DNA of 64,000 nucleotides, from assembly GCA_933228675.1 (NCBI GenBank), contig OW121740.1:155547828-155611827 (forward strand). The letters are read 5' to 3'. Both the position numbers and the translations under genes were made by a program. Of the stretch, positions 23,351-36,266 are shown in pieces; within the stretch, counting starts at the first letter, position 1; every line of letters begins with the position of its first letter. Below the pieces are notes generated by a model. That model saw only the letters and a program-made list of their open reading frames with translations, made no database searches and had not been told where the DNA came from. This DNA is from Stomorhina lunata. Taxonomy: Eukaryota > Arthropoda > Insecta > Diptera > Rhiniidae.

Positions 23351-25810
23351 AATTTTCTCTAGAAAAATGTTATATGAAAAATTTTCTCTAGAAAAATTTT
23401 ATATGAAAAATTGTCTATAGTAAAATTATGTATGAAAAATTTTCTATAGAAAAATTTTCTAAAAAAAAATTTTGGATATAAATATTTCTATGAAAAAATT
23501 TTATTTATCTATAGAAACATTGCATATGAAAAATTTTCTATAGAAAATTTTTATATAAAAAAAAATATTTATTGAAAATTTTTCTAGAAAAAAAAATTTA
23601 TATGAAAACTTTTCTACAGAATATTTTTTTATATGAGAAATTTTTTATAGAAAAATTTTTATATGGAAAATTTTCTATAGAAAAAGTTTTAAATGAAAAA
23701 TTTTTATATGAAAAATTTGTATATGAAAAATTTGTATATGAAAAATATTCTACAGAAAAATTTTTATATGAAAAATATTCTGCAGAAAAATTTTCTGTAG
23801 AAATATTTGTATATGAAAAATTTTATATAGAAAATTTTCTATAAAAATATTTTTATAACGAAAATTTTCTCTAGAAACATTTTTATATGAAAAATTTTCT
23901 ATAGAAAAATTTGTACATGAAAAATTTTCTATCAAAAAATTTTATATTAAAATTGTCTACAGTAATATTTTATATTAAAAATTTTCTATACAAAAATTTT
24001 GTATATAAAAATTTCTATCAACAAATTTTGTATGCAAAATTATCTTTAGAAAAATTGTATATGAAAAATTTTGTATAGAAAATTTTTATATAAAAAAAAT
24101 TTTTGTAGAAAATTTTTCTATAAAAAAATTTTATACGAAAAATGTTCTAGAAAAAAAATTTATGTGAAAAAAAATTTATGTGAAAAAAAATTTATGTAGA
24201 AGATTTTTTATAAAAAAATTTTTATATGGAAAAATTTCTAAAGAAAAATATATAGAGAAAAATTTTTATGTAAAAAATGTTCTATAGAAAAATTTTTATA
24301 TGAAAATTTTATTTGAAAAAATTTTTATATGGAAAATTTTCTATAGAAACATTTTTATATAAAAAATTTTATATAGAAAAAATGTTTATGTGAAAAATTT
24401 TCTATAGAAAAATTTTCATCTGAAAAATTTTTATATGGAAAATTTTCTATAAAAAAATTTATACAAAAAATTTTTTACAGAAAAATTTTATTGAAAAATT
24501 TCTATAGAAAAATTTTATATGAAAAATTTTATATGAAAAATTTATATGAAAAATATTCTATAGAAAAATTTTATATGAAAAATTTTCTATAGAAAAATTT
24601 TATATGAAAAATTTCCTATAGAGAAATTTTATATGAATTTTTTTTTTTTTAATTTATATGAAAAATTTTTTATAGAAAAATTTATATTGAAAATTTTTTA
24701 TGTGAAAAATGTGCTATAGAAAATTTTATATAGAAAAAATTTTTATATGGATAATTTTCTATAGAAACATTTTTATATGAAAAATTTTTATGTTAAAAAT
24801 TTTCTGTAGAAAAATTTTTATCTGAAAAATTTTTATATGGAAAATTTTTTATGAAAAAATTTATACGAAAAATTTTTTTTTTTTGTTATTTTTTGAAAAA
24901 TTTTATATGAAAAATTTCTATAGAAAAATTTTATATTGAAAATTTTCTATAGAAAGATTTTATATAAAAAATTGTTTGTAGAAAAATTTTATATGAAAAA
25001 TTTTCTTTAAAAAAAATTTATATAAAAAATTTTCTATAGAAAAATTTTCTGTAGAAAAATTTTATATGAATTTTTTTGTTTAAATTTATATGAAAAATTT
25101 TTAATAGAAAAATTTTATATGAAAAATTTTCTATATGAAAAATTTTCTTTAAAAAAATTTATATAAAAAATTTTCTATAGAAAAATTTCATATGAAAAAT
25201 TTTCTATCTAAAAATTTTTTATAGAAAAATTGTATATGATAATTTTCTTTAGAAAAATTCTATATGAAAAATTGTCTATAAAAAAATTTTATATGAAAAA
25301 TTTTTTATTGACAAATTTAATATGAATAATTTATTATAGAAAAATTGTATATTAAAAATTTTTCTATAAAAAATTTACTATAGAAAAATTTTATGTGAAA
25401 AATATTCTATAGAAAAATTTTATATGAAAAAATTTATTTGAAAAATTTTATTTGGAAAATTTTATTTGAAAAATTTTCAAATATAAATCTTTTCTAGAGA
25501 AAAAATTTATATGAAGAATTTTCTATAGAAATTTTTTTTAAATGAAAATTTTTTATAGAAAATTTTTATGGAAATATAATTTTATGTAAAATTTTCTATT
25601 GAAAAATTTTTATATGTAAAATTTCCTATATGAAAAAATTGTCTGTAGAAAAATTTTTCTTACGCAAAATATTCTATAGGAAAATTTTATATATTAATTT
25701 TTCTATAGAAAATTTCTCATATGAAAATCTTCGATATTAAAATTTTTGTATAAAAAATTTCTAGAAAAAAAAATTTATATGAAAAATTTTTAAATGAAGA
25801 ATTTTTATAC
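23350..25810. repeat. A/T minisatellite (ATATGAAAAATTTTCTATAG, diverged)
   Basis: Diverged array with 28-30-bp units of the 13.5-kb family (ATATGAAAAATTTTCTATAG). It includes two similar interruptions by T-runs (about 24638 and 24867). The frames 23572-23844 (+) and 23750-23935 (-) give YEKF/IENF peptide repeats purely from the 29-30-bp period. Confidence 0.9.
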
Positions 25811-26100
25811 CTTGGACCAGAATCAGAATGACTGTAGTTAGAAAAGACGAAAATTAAAATCTACTATAGTCAGAATCGACTATATTTAGAATCTGCAATA
25901 GTCAAAAACGACTACAATCAAAATTGACTACAGTCAGAATAGACTCCAAACAAAATCGACTTTTGTAGGAGTACATTCAGAGTCGACTGGAGTCAAAGTC
26001 ATCTATAGATTTCACTATAGTCAGAGTCGCTTATTGTGAAAGCTGACTATAGTCAAAACCAACTCTAGTCCAAGTCAATATGTTTCATCACAGAAAATGT
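25811..26100. repeat. decayed GACTATAGTC-type repeats
   Basis: Irregular units around GACTATAGTCAGAATCGAC with no fixed register. An outlier of the 27-33-kb 16-bp family. Confidence 0.75.
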
Positions 26101-27110
26101 TTATTGGGTTTCACTCTCCGATAGACGTAGAGTCGTAAAAGTCACTTGTACATAAATCCGACAGCATTACTAAGTAGTAAATATCAGTACATAGCAATTT
26201 TAAGTAAGGAGCAGAATAGAACTACGATTAGTTATAGTCATAATTGTTGGGCCTTTAAAAAGTTGTTGTAATTGTAGTTGTGATCATTGTCATTGTTAAT
26301 AAAACAACAACAATTAAGACGCCTCGATAACCATATAAAGTCATAAACACACAAAATATCTGTGTATAGTACCCCCAAAACAAAAATACTAAATACTAAA
26401 AATTATACATTAAAGATTGTTTTCATATCTTAAGTTAAATTTAATGTTTCTTTAAGAGCTTAACAACAACAACAATAAAAACCTTTAAAATCTACTAAAA
26501 CATATGGTGGATTCAGAAGTACTTCGGACCATATGACAAAAGACCAAACAACGACTAAATGGATTTCAGTTGAAATTGTCATTTATTAATGTTTCTGATA
26601 TCTCATGCTAATCACGCTTGTTCCAATTTTATTTTATTTCAACTTTTTTTTAATTCAGTTTTTAAAACACTCACACTTTATTGTTTAAAAAAGCATTTGC
26701 AAAAAAAAGTTAGTTAAAACTATCAGTAGCTATAAAAATTTTTCATGGATTTTTATGGTGCCGATGATGATGACAATGATGATGCGTTGGTGGTGGGGTC
26801 AATTTGGTTAAATATCATTTAGAGTTGGGGCTTATTTTTCGTTTATTTGTTCAACATTCATGCAACTCCTTTTATTACATAAAATTTGTTGTTTTATCGT
26901 GTTTCATTGAGTTGATTGTTGTTGGTTGGTTGTTTATGTTCGTTGGCTTTTTGCTTAAAATTTTGGGTGCAATTTTCATGTCGATTTCGATATCATGTTA
27001 ATGAAGTCAAGGAGATTTTGAAATGAGGTCTTTTTTCGAAGTGAGTTTTTTTTTCATTTTTCTTTATTACGATTTTATTGTCATTTTGTCTTAATTGAAT
27101 TAAAGAATGA
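26101..27110. other. single-copy spacer with GAT and CAA microsatellites
   Basis: Unique sequence with CAA repeats (about 26462-26476) and an imperfect GAT/GGT run (about 26760-26800). The 65-codon frame at 26804-27001 is rich in hydrophobic residues but lacks start context, splice sites or similarity that I recognise. Confidence 0.55.
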
Positions 27111-29100
27111 GGCACTCTATAGTTGGCTTATTACTACGACTATAGTTATCTCCAACGATATTCGACTCTGCCTATAGTCGAATCTGTCTAAAGTCGACTC
27201 TAACTATAGTCGACTCTGACTATAGTCGACTTTGACTACAGCTGACTCTGAATATAGTCGACTCTGACTGTAGCCGACCCCGACCATGGTCGACTCTGAT
27301 TATAGCCGACTCTGACTATAGTCGACTATGACTATAGTCGACACTGACTATAGTCGACTCTGACTATAGTCGACTCTGACTATAGTCGACTCTGACTATA
27401 GTCGGCTCTGACTATAGTCGACTCTGACTATAGTCGACTCTGACTATAGTCGACTCTGACTATAGTCAACTCTGACCATAGTCGACTCTGACCATAGTCG
27501 ACTTTGACTATAGTCGACATTGACTATAGTCGACTCTGACTATAGTCGACTCTGACTATAGTCGACTCAGACTATAGTCGACTCAGACTATAGTAAACTT
27601 TGACTATAGTCGACTTTGGCGACAGTCGATTCTAACTATAGTTGACTCTGACTAAAGTCGACTCTGACTATAGTCGACTCTGACTATAGTTGACTCTGAC
27701 CATAGTTGACTCTGACTATAGTCGACTCTGACTATAGTCGACTCTGACTATAGTCGACTCAGACTATAGTCAACTTTGACTATAGTCGACTTTGACGACA
27801 GTCGACTCTAACTATAGTTGACTCTGACTTTTGTCGAGTCTGACTATAGCCGACTCTGACTATAGCCGACTCTGACTATAGTCGACTCTGACTATAGTCG
27901 ACTCAGACTATTGTCGACTATGACTATAGTCAACTCTGACTATAGTCGACTTTGACTACAGTCGACTCTGACTGTAGTTGACTCCGACTATACTCGACTT
28001 TGACTATAGCCGACTCTGACTATAGTCGACTCTGACTATAGTCGACTGTGACTGCAGTCGACTCCGACTACAGTCGACTCTGACTATATTCGACTCTGAC
28101 TATAATCGACTCTGACTAAAGTCTATTTTCGACCATACTCGACATTGATAAAATCGACTCTGACTATAGTCGACTCTGACTATAGTCGACTCTGACTATA
28201 ATCGACTCTGACTATAGTCTATTTTCGACCATACTCGACATTGACTATAGTCGACTCTGACTATAGTCGACTCTGACTATAGTCGAATCTTACTTAAATC
28301 GACTCTTACTATAGCCTACTATAGTCTATAGGCTACAGACTATGATTATATTGTTCTTTAACTCTGTTAATTCTGACTTTAGTCGAGTGTGACTATAGAC
28401 AACTTTTACTATAATTTACTCTGCTCAAAAGTTGGCTTCGACTATAGTCTAATCTTACTATATTCTACTCTGACTATAGGCGGAGCATACTGTAGTTAAC
28501 TCTGAATTTGGCAAATTCTGATAGTCAACTCTTTTGATTATGACTAAAGTCGACCCTGATTATCTACTGACTGTAGTCGATATTGACTATAGTCGATATT
28601 CACTATAGTCGATATTGACTATATTCGATATTGACTATAGTCGATACTGACTATAGTCGACACTGACTATAGTCGATACTGATTATAGTCTATACTGACT
28701 ATAGTCGTTACTGACTATAGTCGATAATGACTATATAGTCGACACTGACCATAGTCGATACTGACTATATTCGATACTGACTATAGTCGATACCGATTAT
28801 AGTCGATACAGACTATAGTCGATACTGAATTTAGTCGATATTGGCTATGGTCGATACTGACTATAGTCGATACTGACTAAAGTCGATACCAACTTTAGTC
28901 GATACTGACTATAGTCGATACTGAATATAGTCGATACTGACTATAGTCGTTACTGACTATAGTCGATACTGACTATAGTCGATACTGACTATAGTCAATA
29001 CTGATTATATTCCAGACTGACTATAAATTATACTGACTTCAGTCGACTTTAAATATAGTATACTCTGACTATAGGCGATTCTGACTATTACAATTGACCC
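27111..29100. repeat. 16-bp SalI-site-rich satellite (CGACTCTGACTATAGT)
   Basis: Array of the 16-bp unit CGACTCTGACTATAGT with more than 100 units. Each unit carries the perfect 10-bp palindrome GACTATAGTC overlapping AGTCGACT, so GTCGAC (SalI) occurs at very high density. From about 28565 the array switches sharply to a second subfamily, CGATACTGACTATAGT, which runs to about 29000. Transition zones are rich in variants. Confidence 0.95.
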
Positions 29101-30295
29101 CTCCGACTATTCCTATTATAACGTCCGTCTGTCTGCACAAGTAGAGTATGTAAGAGTCGTTTTCACTTCTTCATTTTTCCAATTAAAACTAACATTAATT
29201 TGCATATAACTCGGTCATAATATAGAGTGAGTGTGTAAGTGCATGCCTGTTTGCTAAGTAGTTGATTATTTTTTTGTTCACAACTTTTGGCCTGTGATTT
29301 GTGGGAGTTGAGCTGTCAGAGATTTAAGATTTAAATTAATTTGTTGTTTATTTGCTAATTTTAAAGGCCTTTTTTGCGAGTTATCATTAACATTTAAACA
29401 CGAAAAACCAAAAACAGACAAAATCCAAAATGTTGCATGTTCAAATAAGTTTTTAAGCCTGCAACATAGCTAAGACAAACCACCAACATGTGTAAACTTA
29501 AACTTTAAAATTTAAACTAGATAATGATAAATGAAATGAGTAAATAACAAGATTTACATTTTTCTACAAAAACACAAAGAACTTTAACTGGGTGCAGTGT
29601 CATTCTTTGAAAAAAAAAAGATATTGATTCTCTTTATAACATTTTTCCACTGACTTTAAAATATTTCAAGTTTAACATTTTAACTATGCAGTTGACCTGA
29701 AACTAAGGCAAAAAAAATATTTCAACATTATTTGATTTGGAATTGTCAACTAAATGCAGGGACTAAAGTTCATTTCAACAGATAACTGAGGGAGTAACCA
29801 TAGTGTAATAATGAAAGTGATATCAAGAGCCCAGCTGATGAATTCGCCTTGAAATTTTACATACAAAAATTTGACAAAATGTAAGCAAAACTACAAGAAC
29901 AACATGGGGTTTCATTTTGTCATGTTGTATTTGTTGTATTCTTGCCACCACCTGTAATGAATTCGCCTTGGGAGTAACAAGGTTTTAGGTTTTTAATTTT
30001 TTTTGAGCTGTAATCGTTTTTCAATTGAATTCAATTTACATGAAAATATTCGAAAACTATGGGGACGTTTTCATGTTAAGTCAATTTTACACCAAAAAGC
30101 ATGTGTAGATCCTTTTTTTAGTTTTTGTTGTAACAACGTTAAGTGAATTTTATTTTTTAACAATTGAAGCCAATTTTTATAAAAAATGTCATTTTTATTA
30201 GGTTCTATTAAAACATTTTTGTGCGGGAGTTTAAGGCAATTTGAGAATGTAATTTAAAATTTAAAGAAGCTGAAAAGTCAGAGATTTGTTTAAAA
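29101..30295. other. single-copy spacer between two halves of the 16-bp array
   Basis: Unique sequence dividing the 16-bp arrays. It begins near a GTCCGTCTGTCTG tract (29110) and contains the insertion-like block at 29791-29978. No coding evidence is seen. Confidence 0.6.
29791..29978. mobile_element. small insertion flanked by 8-bp GGAGTAAC duplication
   Basis: GGAGTAAC occurs at 29791-29798 and 29971-29978, enclosing 172 bp. The enclosed piece ends in ATGAATTCGCCTTG, a word also present internally near 29837. It contains an imperfect inverted repeat, CAAGAACAACATG...CATGTTG...TTCTTG. The outer ends (CATAGTGTAAT and, inverted, CAAGGCGAATT) are only weakly alike. An 8-bp target duplication fits a hAT-type non-autonomous element, but the poor terminal repeats leave it uncertain. 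Confidence 0.45.
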
Positions 30296-33175
30296 GACTA
30301 AGGTCGACGTTGTCTAAATCGATTATCGAATCTGACTATTGATGACTCTATTATCTAGTCGACTTTGACTACAAATAATTGTAGTCGAAGTCTACTTTAA
30401 ACAAAGCTTCTGGCTATAGTCGACTCTGACAACTGTCGATTCTGACTATATTCGACTTTGACTGTATTTGATTCTAACTGAAGTCTACTCTGACCAAAGA
30501 AGAATCTGACTATAGTCGATTCGGATTATATTCAACACTGACTTAGTCTACTCCAACTACAGTAGACTCCGACTATAGTCGACACTATCTATTGTCGATT
30601 TTGACTATATTGGACTGTGTCTATAGTATACTCTAACTACAGTCGACTATAGTCTATTCTAACTACAGTCAACTCTATCAACAGTAGAATCTGACTATAG
30701 TCGACTTTGACTATAGTCGACTCTGACTATAGCTGACTCTGGCTATAATCGACTCTGACTATAGTCGACTCTGAATATAATAGACTCTGACTACAGTTTA
30801 ATCTGACTACAGTCGACTTTGATTATAGTCCACTCTGACTATAGTCGGCTCTGACTATAGTCGATTCTGACTATAGTCGACTCTGGATTTAGGCGAATCA
30901 GACTATAGTCGACTCTGACGGTAATCGACTCTGACTCTAGTCGACTCTGACTATAGTTGTCTTGGACTATATTCGACTCTAACTAAAGTTGACGCTGACT
31001 TTAGCGTACTCTGTCGATTCTGACTATAGTCAACTCTGACTATAGTCGACTCTGACTATAGTCGACTCTGACTATAGGCGACTCTGACTATAGGCGACTC
31101 TGACTATAGTCGATTCTGACTACAGTAGACTCTGACTATAGTCCACTCTGACTATAGTCAACTCTATCAATAGTAGACTCAGACAATAGTCTACTCTGAC
31201 CATAGTCGACTCTTACTATAGTCGACACCTACTGTAGTCGAATCTGACTGCAGTAGATTCTGACTATAGTCGACACTAACTATAGTCTAATTTGAATATA
31301 GTCTACTCTGACTAAAGTCGTCTCTGACTTTAGTCGACTCAGACTGTAGTCGACTCTGATTATAGTAGACCCTGACTACAGTTTAATCTGACAACAGTCG
31401 ACTTTGATTATAGTCGACTCTGACTATAGTCGACTCTGACCATAGTCGATTCTGACTATAGTCGACTCTGACTTTAGCCGACTCTGACTACAGTCGAATC
31501 CTACTGTAGTCGACTCTGACTACAGTAGACTCTGACTATAGTCGACACTGGCTATAGTCGACTCCTACTGTAGTCGAATCTGACTATAGTCTGACTATAG
31601 TCGACTCTCACTCTAGTCGAATTTGAATTTAGTCGACGTTGACTAAAGTCGTCTCTGACTATAGTCGACTCTGACTACAGTCGAATCCTACTGTAGTCGA
31701 CTCTGACTTTAGCCGACTCTGACTACAGTCGACTCTGACTACAGTAGACTCTGGCTATAGTCGACACTGGCTATAGTCGACTCCTACTGTAGTCGAATCT
31801 GACTATAGTCTGACTATAGTCGACTCTCACTCTAGTCGAATTTGAATATACTCGACGTTGACTAAAGTCGTCTCTGACTATAGTCGACTCTGACTACAGT
31901 CGAATCCTACTGTAGTCGACTCTGACTTTAGCCGACTCTGACTACAGTCGAATCCTACTGTAGTCGACTCTGACTATAGTCAACTCTATCAATAGTAGAC
32001 TCAGACAATAGTCTACTCTGGTCATAGTCGACTCTGACTATAATCGACTCTGACTTTAGTAGACTCTGACTACAATTTAATCTGACTATAGTTGACTTTG
32101 ATTATAGTCGACTCTGACTATAGTCGATTCTAACTGCAGTCTACTCTGACTTTAGTCGACTCTTACAATAGGCGACTCTTACTATAGTCGACTCCTACTG
32201 TAGTCGAATCTGACTGCAGTAGATTCTGGCAATAGTCGACACTAACTATAGTCGAATTTGAATATAGTATACTCTGACTAAAGTCGTCTCTGACTTTAGT
32301 CGACTCAGACTGTAGTCGACTCTGATTATAGTAGACCCTGACTACAATTTAATCTGACAACAGTCGACTTTGATTATAGTCGACTCTGACTATAGTCGAC
32401 TCTGACCATAGTCGATTTTGACTATAGTCGACTCTGACTTTAGCCGACTCTGACTACAGTCGAATACTACTGTAGTCGACTCTGACTACAGTAGACTCTG
32501 ACTATAGTCGACACTGGCTATAGTCGACTCCTACTGTAGTCGAATCTGACTATAGTCTGACTATAGACGACTCTCACTCTAGTCGAATTTGAATATAGTC
32601 GACGTTGACTAAAGTCGTCTCTGACTATAGTCGACTCTGACTACAGTCGAATCCTACTGTAGTCTACTTTGACTACAGTAGACTCTGACTATAGTCGACT
32701 CTGGATATTTTCGAATCTGACTATAGTCGAATCTGACTATAGTCGACTCCTACTGTAGACGAATCTGACTGCAGTAGACTCTGACCATAGTCGACTCTCA
32801 CTCTAGTCGAATATGAATATAGTCGACTTTGACTAAATTCGTCTCTGGCTATAGTCGACTCTGACTATACTCTACTCTGACTATAGTAGACTCTGTCTTT
32901 AGTAGACTCTGACTACAGTCGAATCCTACTGTAGGCGACTCTGACAACAGTAGACTCTGACTAAAATCGACTCCGGATATTTACGAATCTGACTATAGTC
33001 GACTTTTAATATAGTAGATATTGACTATAGTTGACTCTGACTATAGTCGACTATGTCTATAGTCGATTCTGTCTATTGTCGACTCTGGTTATAGTCGACT
33101 CTGACTACAGTAGACTCTGACTATAGTAGACCTTGACTATAATCGACTCTGACTAAAGTCGATTTTGTGCTAGTA
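30296..33175. repeat. 16-bp SalI-rich satellite, second block with higher-order repeat
   Basis: The same 16-bp family, more varied. From about 31210 a higher-order unit of 966 bp is repeated: ACTAAAGTCGTCTC starts at 31311 and 32277, and GTCGACGTTGACTAAAG recurs at the same offset. A 219-bp sub-duplication lies inside the first unit (31634 to 31853). Variants such as CCTACTGTAGTCGAAT and TAGTAGACCCTGAC mark the register. Confidence 0.93.
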
Positions 33176-34555
33176 GTCTCCAACATAATTTGACTTATAT
33201 CAAAGTTAATTTTTAATTTTTCTTAAATTTTGTTTCAAGAAATCTTTTCAATTTGTGTCCGCCTTACAAAAAGCACATTCCAGTTGCTCCCTTAAAAATA
33301 CTCAAAAATATGCTTTTATTCATTTACTATTTTTCACCCCAAAAAGCATAAAGTAAATCTGAAACTCTTGAACATTTTTAAACGTTTCAACACCTTAATT
33401 AAATAAGATAATTATTAAATATTTTTTTTTATATGCCCCCAAAAAAATGTAAAATAAAAACAACAAAAAATCCCCAAAACCTGTAAAGGATCTTCAAAAA
33501 GAGAAACGGAAAACAAATATTATAAAGTGTTAAAAAGTTAAAACCACTTTTGAATAAGATTATAAGCATTTAGTAGCTGTGAAATGAAAAAAGATTTTTT
33601 CAAGAATTTTTCAGTTTTTATTTTTGTTAAACGAAAGGGAATACTTAAAGTAAGGCAAAGAAAGAAAGAAACAAAAAAAAAATGGTGTAGTAACTTAGTG
33701 CTACTAACTAGTGGCTTGTTATATAACTGGAGGGAAAACCAGACCCTAGAGATGAAAAACAAACAACAGCACAAACAAACAAAAAATATTTAAACTAATA
33801 TTAGACAAAAGACAAAGTTCGGGGAGATCTAAATAGATGCAACACAACATAGAAAACTTTAAGCAAAAATCCCCAAAAAAAAAAGTTATAAACATTCAAC
33901 AAAAGTAACAGGACCAAACAATTTTTAAAGCACGCACAGGGAAATTATTAAATAATTGAAAGAACAACTGAATTTGACTTGGAAGTTTTTGCTGCTCCGT
34001 AGAGTTACTTCTAAAGAGGAAATGGAAATTGGATAATTTTTGTTAGAAAAAAAAACAACGTTTTCTCAAAAAACTCAAACCGGAATTGTATTGTATAAAA
34101 GGCTAAACAGTAGCTGGTAGAGCTTTATATGTACTTTTCTTTCCTTCGAACAAATGTTTTCATTTAACCAGAAATAAAAATTAAGGCAGAGTTCAGAGTT
34201 ATTATATATGGGAGTAAATTTCCAAGTGCAGATAGTTTACTTTTTTAAAGTATTTTAGGTACTTGTTGAAAGCCTTTTTCAAATGCCGCATAGTTCGCTA
34301 AGTATAAAAACACCCAAAATTTTAAATAACAAGAATATATATTTTTTTTTAATTTTTCCTTTAATTTAGGTTATTTGAAGATGGTTGTTCTATTTTGTAT
34401 ACCGTATCTTAGAAACGACTTATCCAATTTTATTGAATAAGACATCAATGGATTAAAACAAAAATTACCTCTAAGACGTGCTAACACAAGTTTTTTGTGT
34501 TATCAACGGTTTTAAAGTTATTTATATCGCAACGTAATATTTTTTTTTTTTTTTT
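33176..34555. other. single-copy AT-rich spacer
   Basis: Unique sequence with poly-T/A runs. The paired frames 33538-33774 (-) and 33584-33793 (+) overlap and are low-complexity (Lys/Asn or Phe/Leu). No splice sites or domains are seen. The last part (from about 34380) may belong to the diverged DINE-like copy that follows. Confidence 0.55.
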
Positions 34556-35190
34556 AAATCAAACAAAAAAATATTTCCGGAGTCTTATTTTCCCCAAAGC
34601 CACAAATTTTGCTTTTATCTTTGTGAAATAGAACAAAACATTTTTTCTGCAGTGGGACCTATTCCATTGAAATTAGCCAAAATCTGAAAATTATTTCGTG
34701 TTTCTACCATAGGCCGGATTTCCCGAAATAGTGATTTTGGCCACGAATTTTTATGAAATTGTAAAGAAACATTGCTTAAATAAGCAAGAATCACTGTAGC
34801 AAAGTTTTTTGAAGTCGATACATATTTTACCATAGCTCCTCATACAAGACCTTTTAAAAAAATCCCTTGAAATGCGACAAAATTCACAAAAACGCTCCTA
34901 AATCTTAAGATAATAAGAATTTTATGTTTATTTCTTGCACACATATTGTTTTTATAAACTGTAATGAAATTGCTAAATTTCGAGTAATTCGGTTTATATG
35001 TGACCCATTTTCCATATAAGTCCCAATGGCAAAAATGGCTTAAATCTATAAATCTTGAGAAAACGTTTGTTTAATGTCAAAATTTAGAAACTTAGGTCTT
35101 TATGCAAGCAAAAGAAAAATATTTTACTACAATTGTTAAGGATATTATATAGTCGACTAGCTCGACCGACTTTTTGGGTTAAGTCCGACT
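34556..35190 (+). mobile_element. DINE/Helentron-like element, diverged copy
   Basis: Collinear with 36450-37105 over about 600 bp, with many substitutions: GTGGGACCTATTCCATTGAA, CATAGGCCGGATTTCCCG, TTTTGGCCACGAAT, ACCATAGCTCCTCATACA, and near the end GATATTATATAGTCGACTAG with a GTCGA...TCGAC-type hairpin. The 5' hairpin and GTCCGTCCGTCTG tract are missing or too diverged. This is the oldest of the four copies, or a different subfamily. The frame 34615-34833 (-) is a by-product. Confidence 0.75.
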
Positions 35191-36266
35191 TTCTTACTTA
35201 TTTTTAGGTATTTTCACTCATTATATTGTAAATAAGATCACCATTTATTGATGGATTTTCGGGAAATAGGACTTGTTTTATTAAAAATATTCCCATTTTT
35301 ATGATGTAATTCGATTTTTCAGGAATTTAAAAAAAATAAAAAATGTAAATTTTTTATAACAAAAATATTTTTCAGTTTGAAGTTCAAATAACTCAGAATT
35401 CTTTAAACACATGAAAAATTTGTTTGAAAACGACTTTAAGATAATTTTATTCGCTATTATATTATATGACTTTCAACAAAATCGAGCAACCCGTTTCAAA
35501 GATATGACTAAATCAATGGATCAGCCTTTTTTAGCACTGTCAAGTTTTGTATAAACAAATTTTAGAAATCACCAATTCCAAAAAAATTAAATTTTTACCC
35601 TTTTTTACGAGTATGTGCAAATTTGTATGTTTTGTTCTGCTATTGACTTCCTACACTCTACTCTAACTATATTTGGTTCTGACTATAGTTAGCTCTAAGT
35701 ATAGTCGACTCTGACTACGGTCGACACTAAAAATAGTCGATACTAACTATATAGAGTCAACACTAACTACTTATTGTCTACCCTGATTAAATTCTACTCT
35801 GGCTATGGTCGTTTTTGAATATAGTCAACTGTGACTTAAGCTAAATCTGACTTTAGTCAGATCTCACCTTAGTCGATTATACTCCACTCTGACAATATTT
35901 AGTTTAGACTATAGTCAGCTCTGACTACAGTCAGCTTTGAGTATAGTCGAATATAGTCGACTCTGACTATGGTCTTCATTGACTTTATTCTTTTTTGACT
36001 AAAGTCTTCTTCAACTATGACTTTAGACAAATCTGAATTTAGTCATATATGACCTTAGTCGACTCTGACTAAAGTCGTATCCAACTTTTTTCGACTATGG
36101 AAATAGTCAAATATATTATTTTTGCATTTTTTTTTATGGATTTTTTTATTTCGTTAAAACTTATAAGCTTAATATGCAAATATAAGCAAATGATTTATAT
36201 GTCGCTATAAAGCTGAAACATTGGTCTTTTAAAAAAGATAACATTTACTTCAAGCGTTCCAATTTG
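35191..36266. other. spacer with decayed GACTATAGTC array (35640-36105)
   Basis: AT-rich sequence, then about 460 bp of decayed 16-bp-family motifs (GACTATAGTCGACTCTGAC and variants) without stable register, then unique sequence up to the DINE-like element. PyTTTTTAG|GTATTT near 35206 looks like a weak acceptor-donor pair but lies in the DINE-like 3' flank. Confidence 0.65.

Noticed and set aside
23572..23935. YEKF / IENF repeat proteins on both strands
   Set aside because: The peptide period follows the 29-30-bp DNA repeat; the opposite strand is open too, so there is no coding signal.
27111..33175. CRISPR-like array
   Set aside because: Units are contiguous 16-mers without unique spacers and the sequence is eukaryotic in character.
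35180..35215. Ratchet-like TTTTTAG|GTATTT
   Set aside because: Donor too weak, and it lies in the 3' flank of a repeat element.
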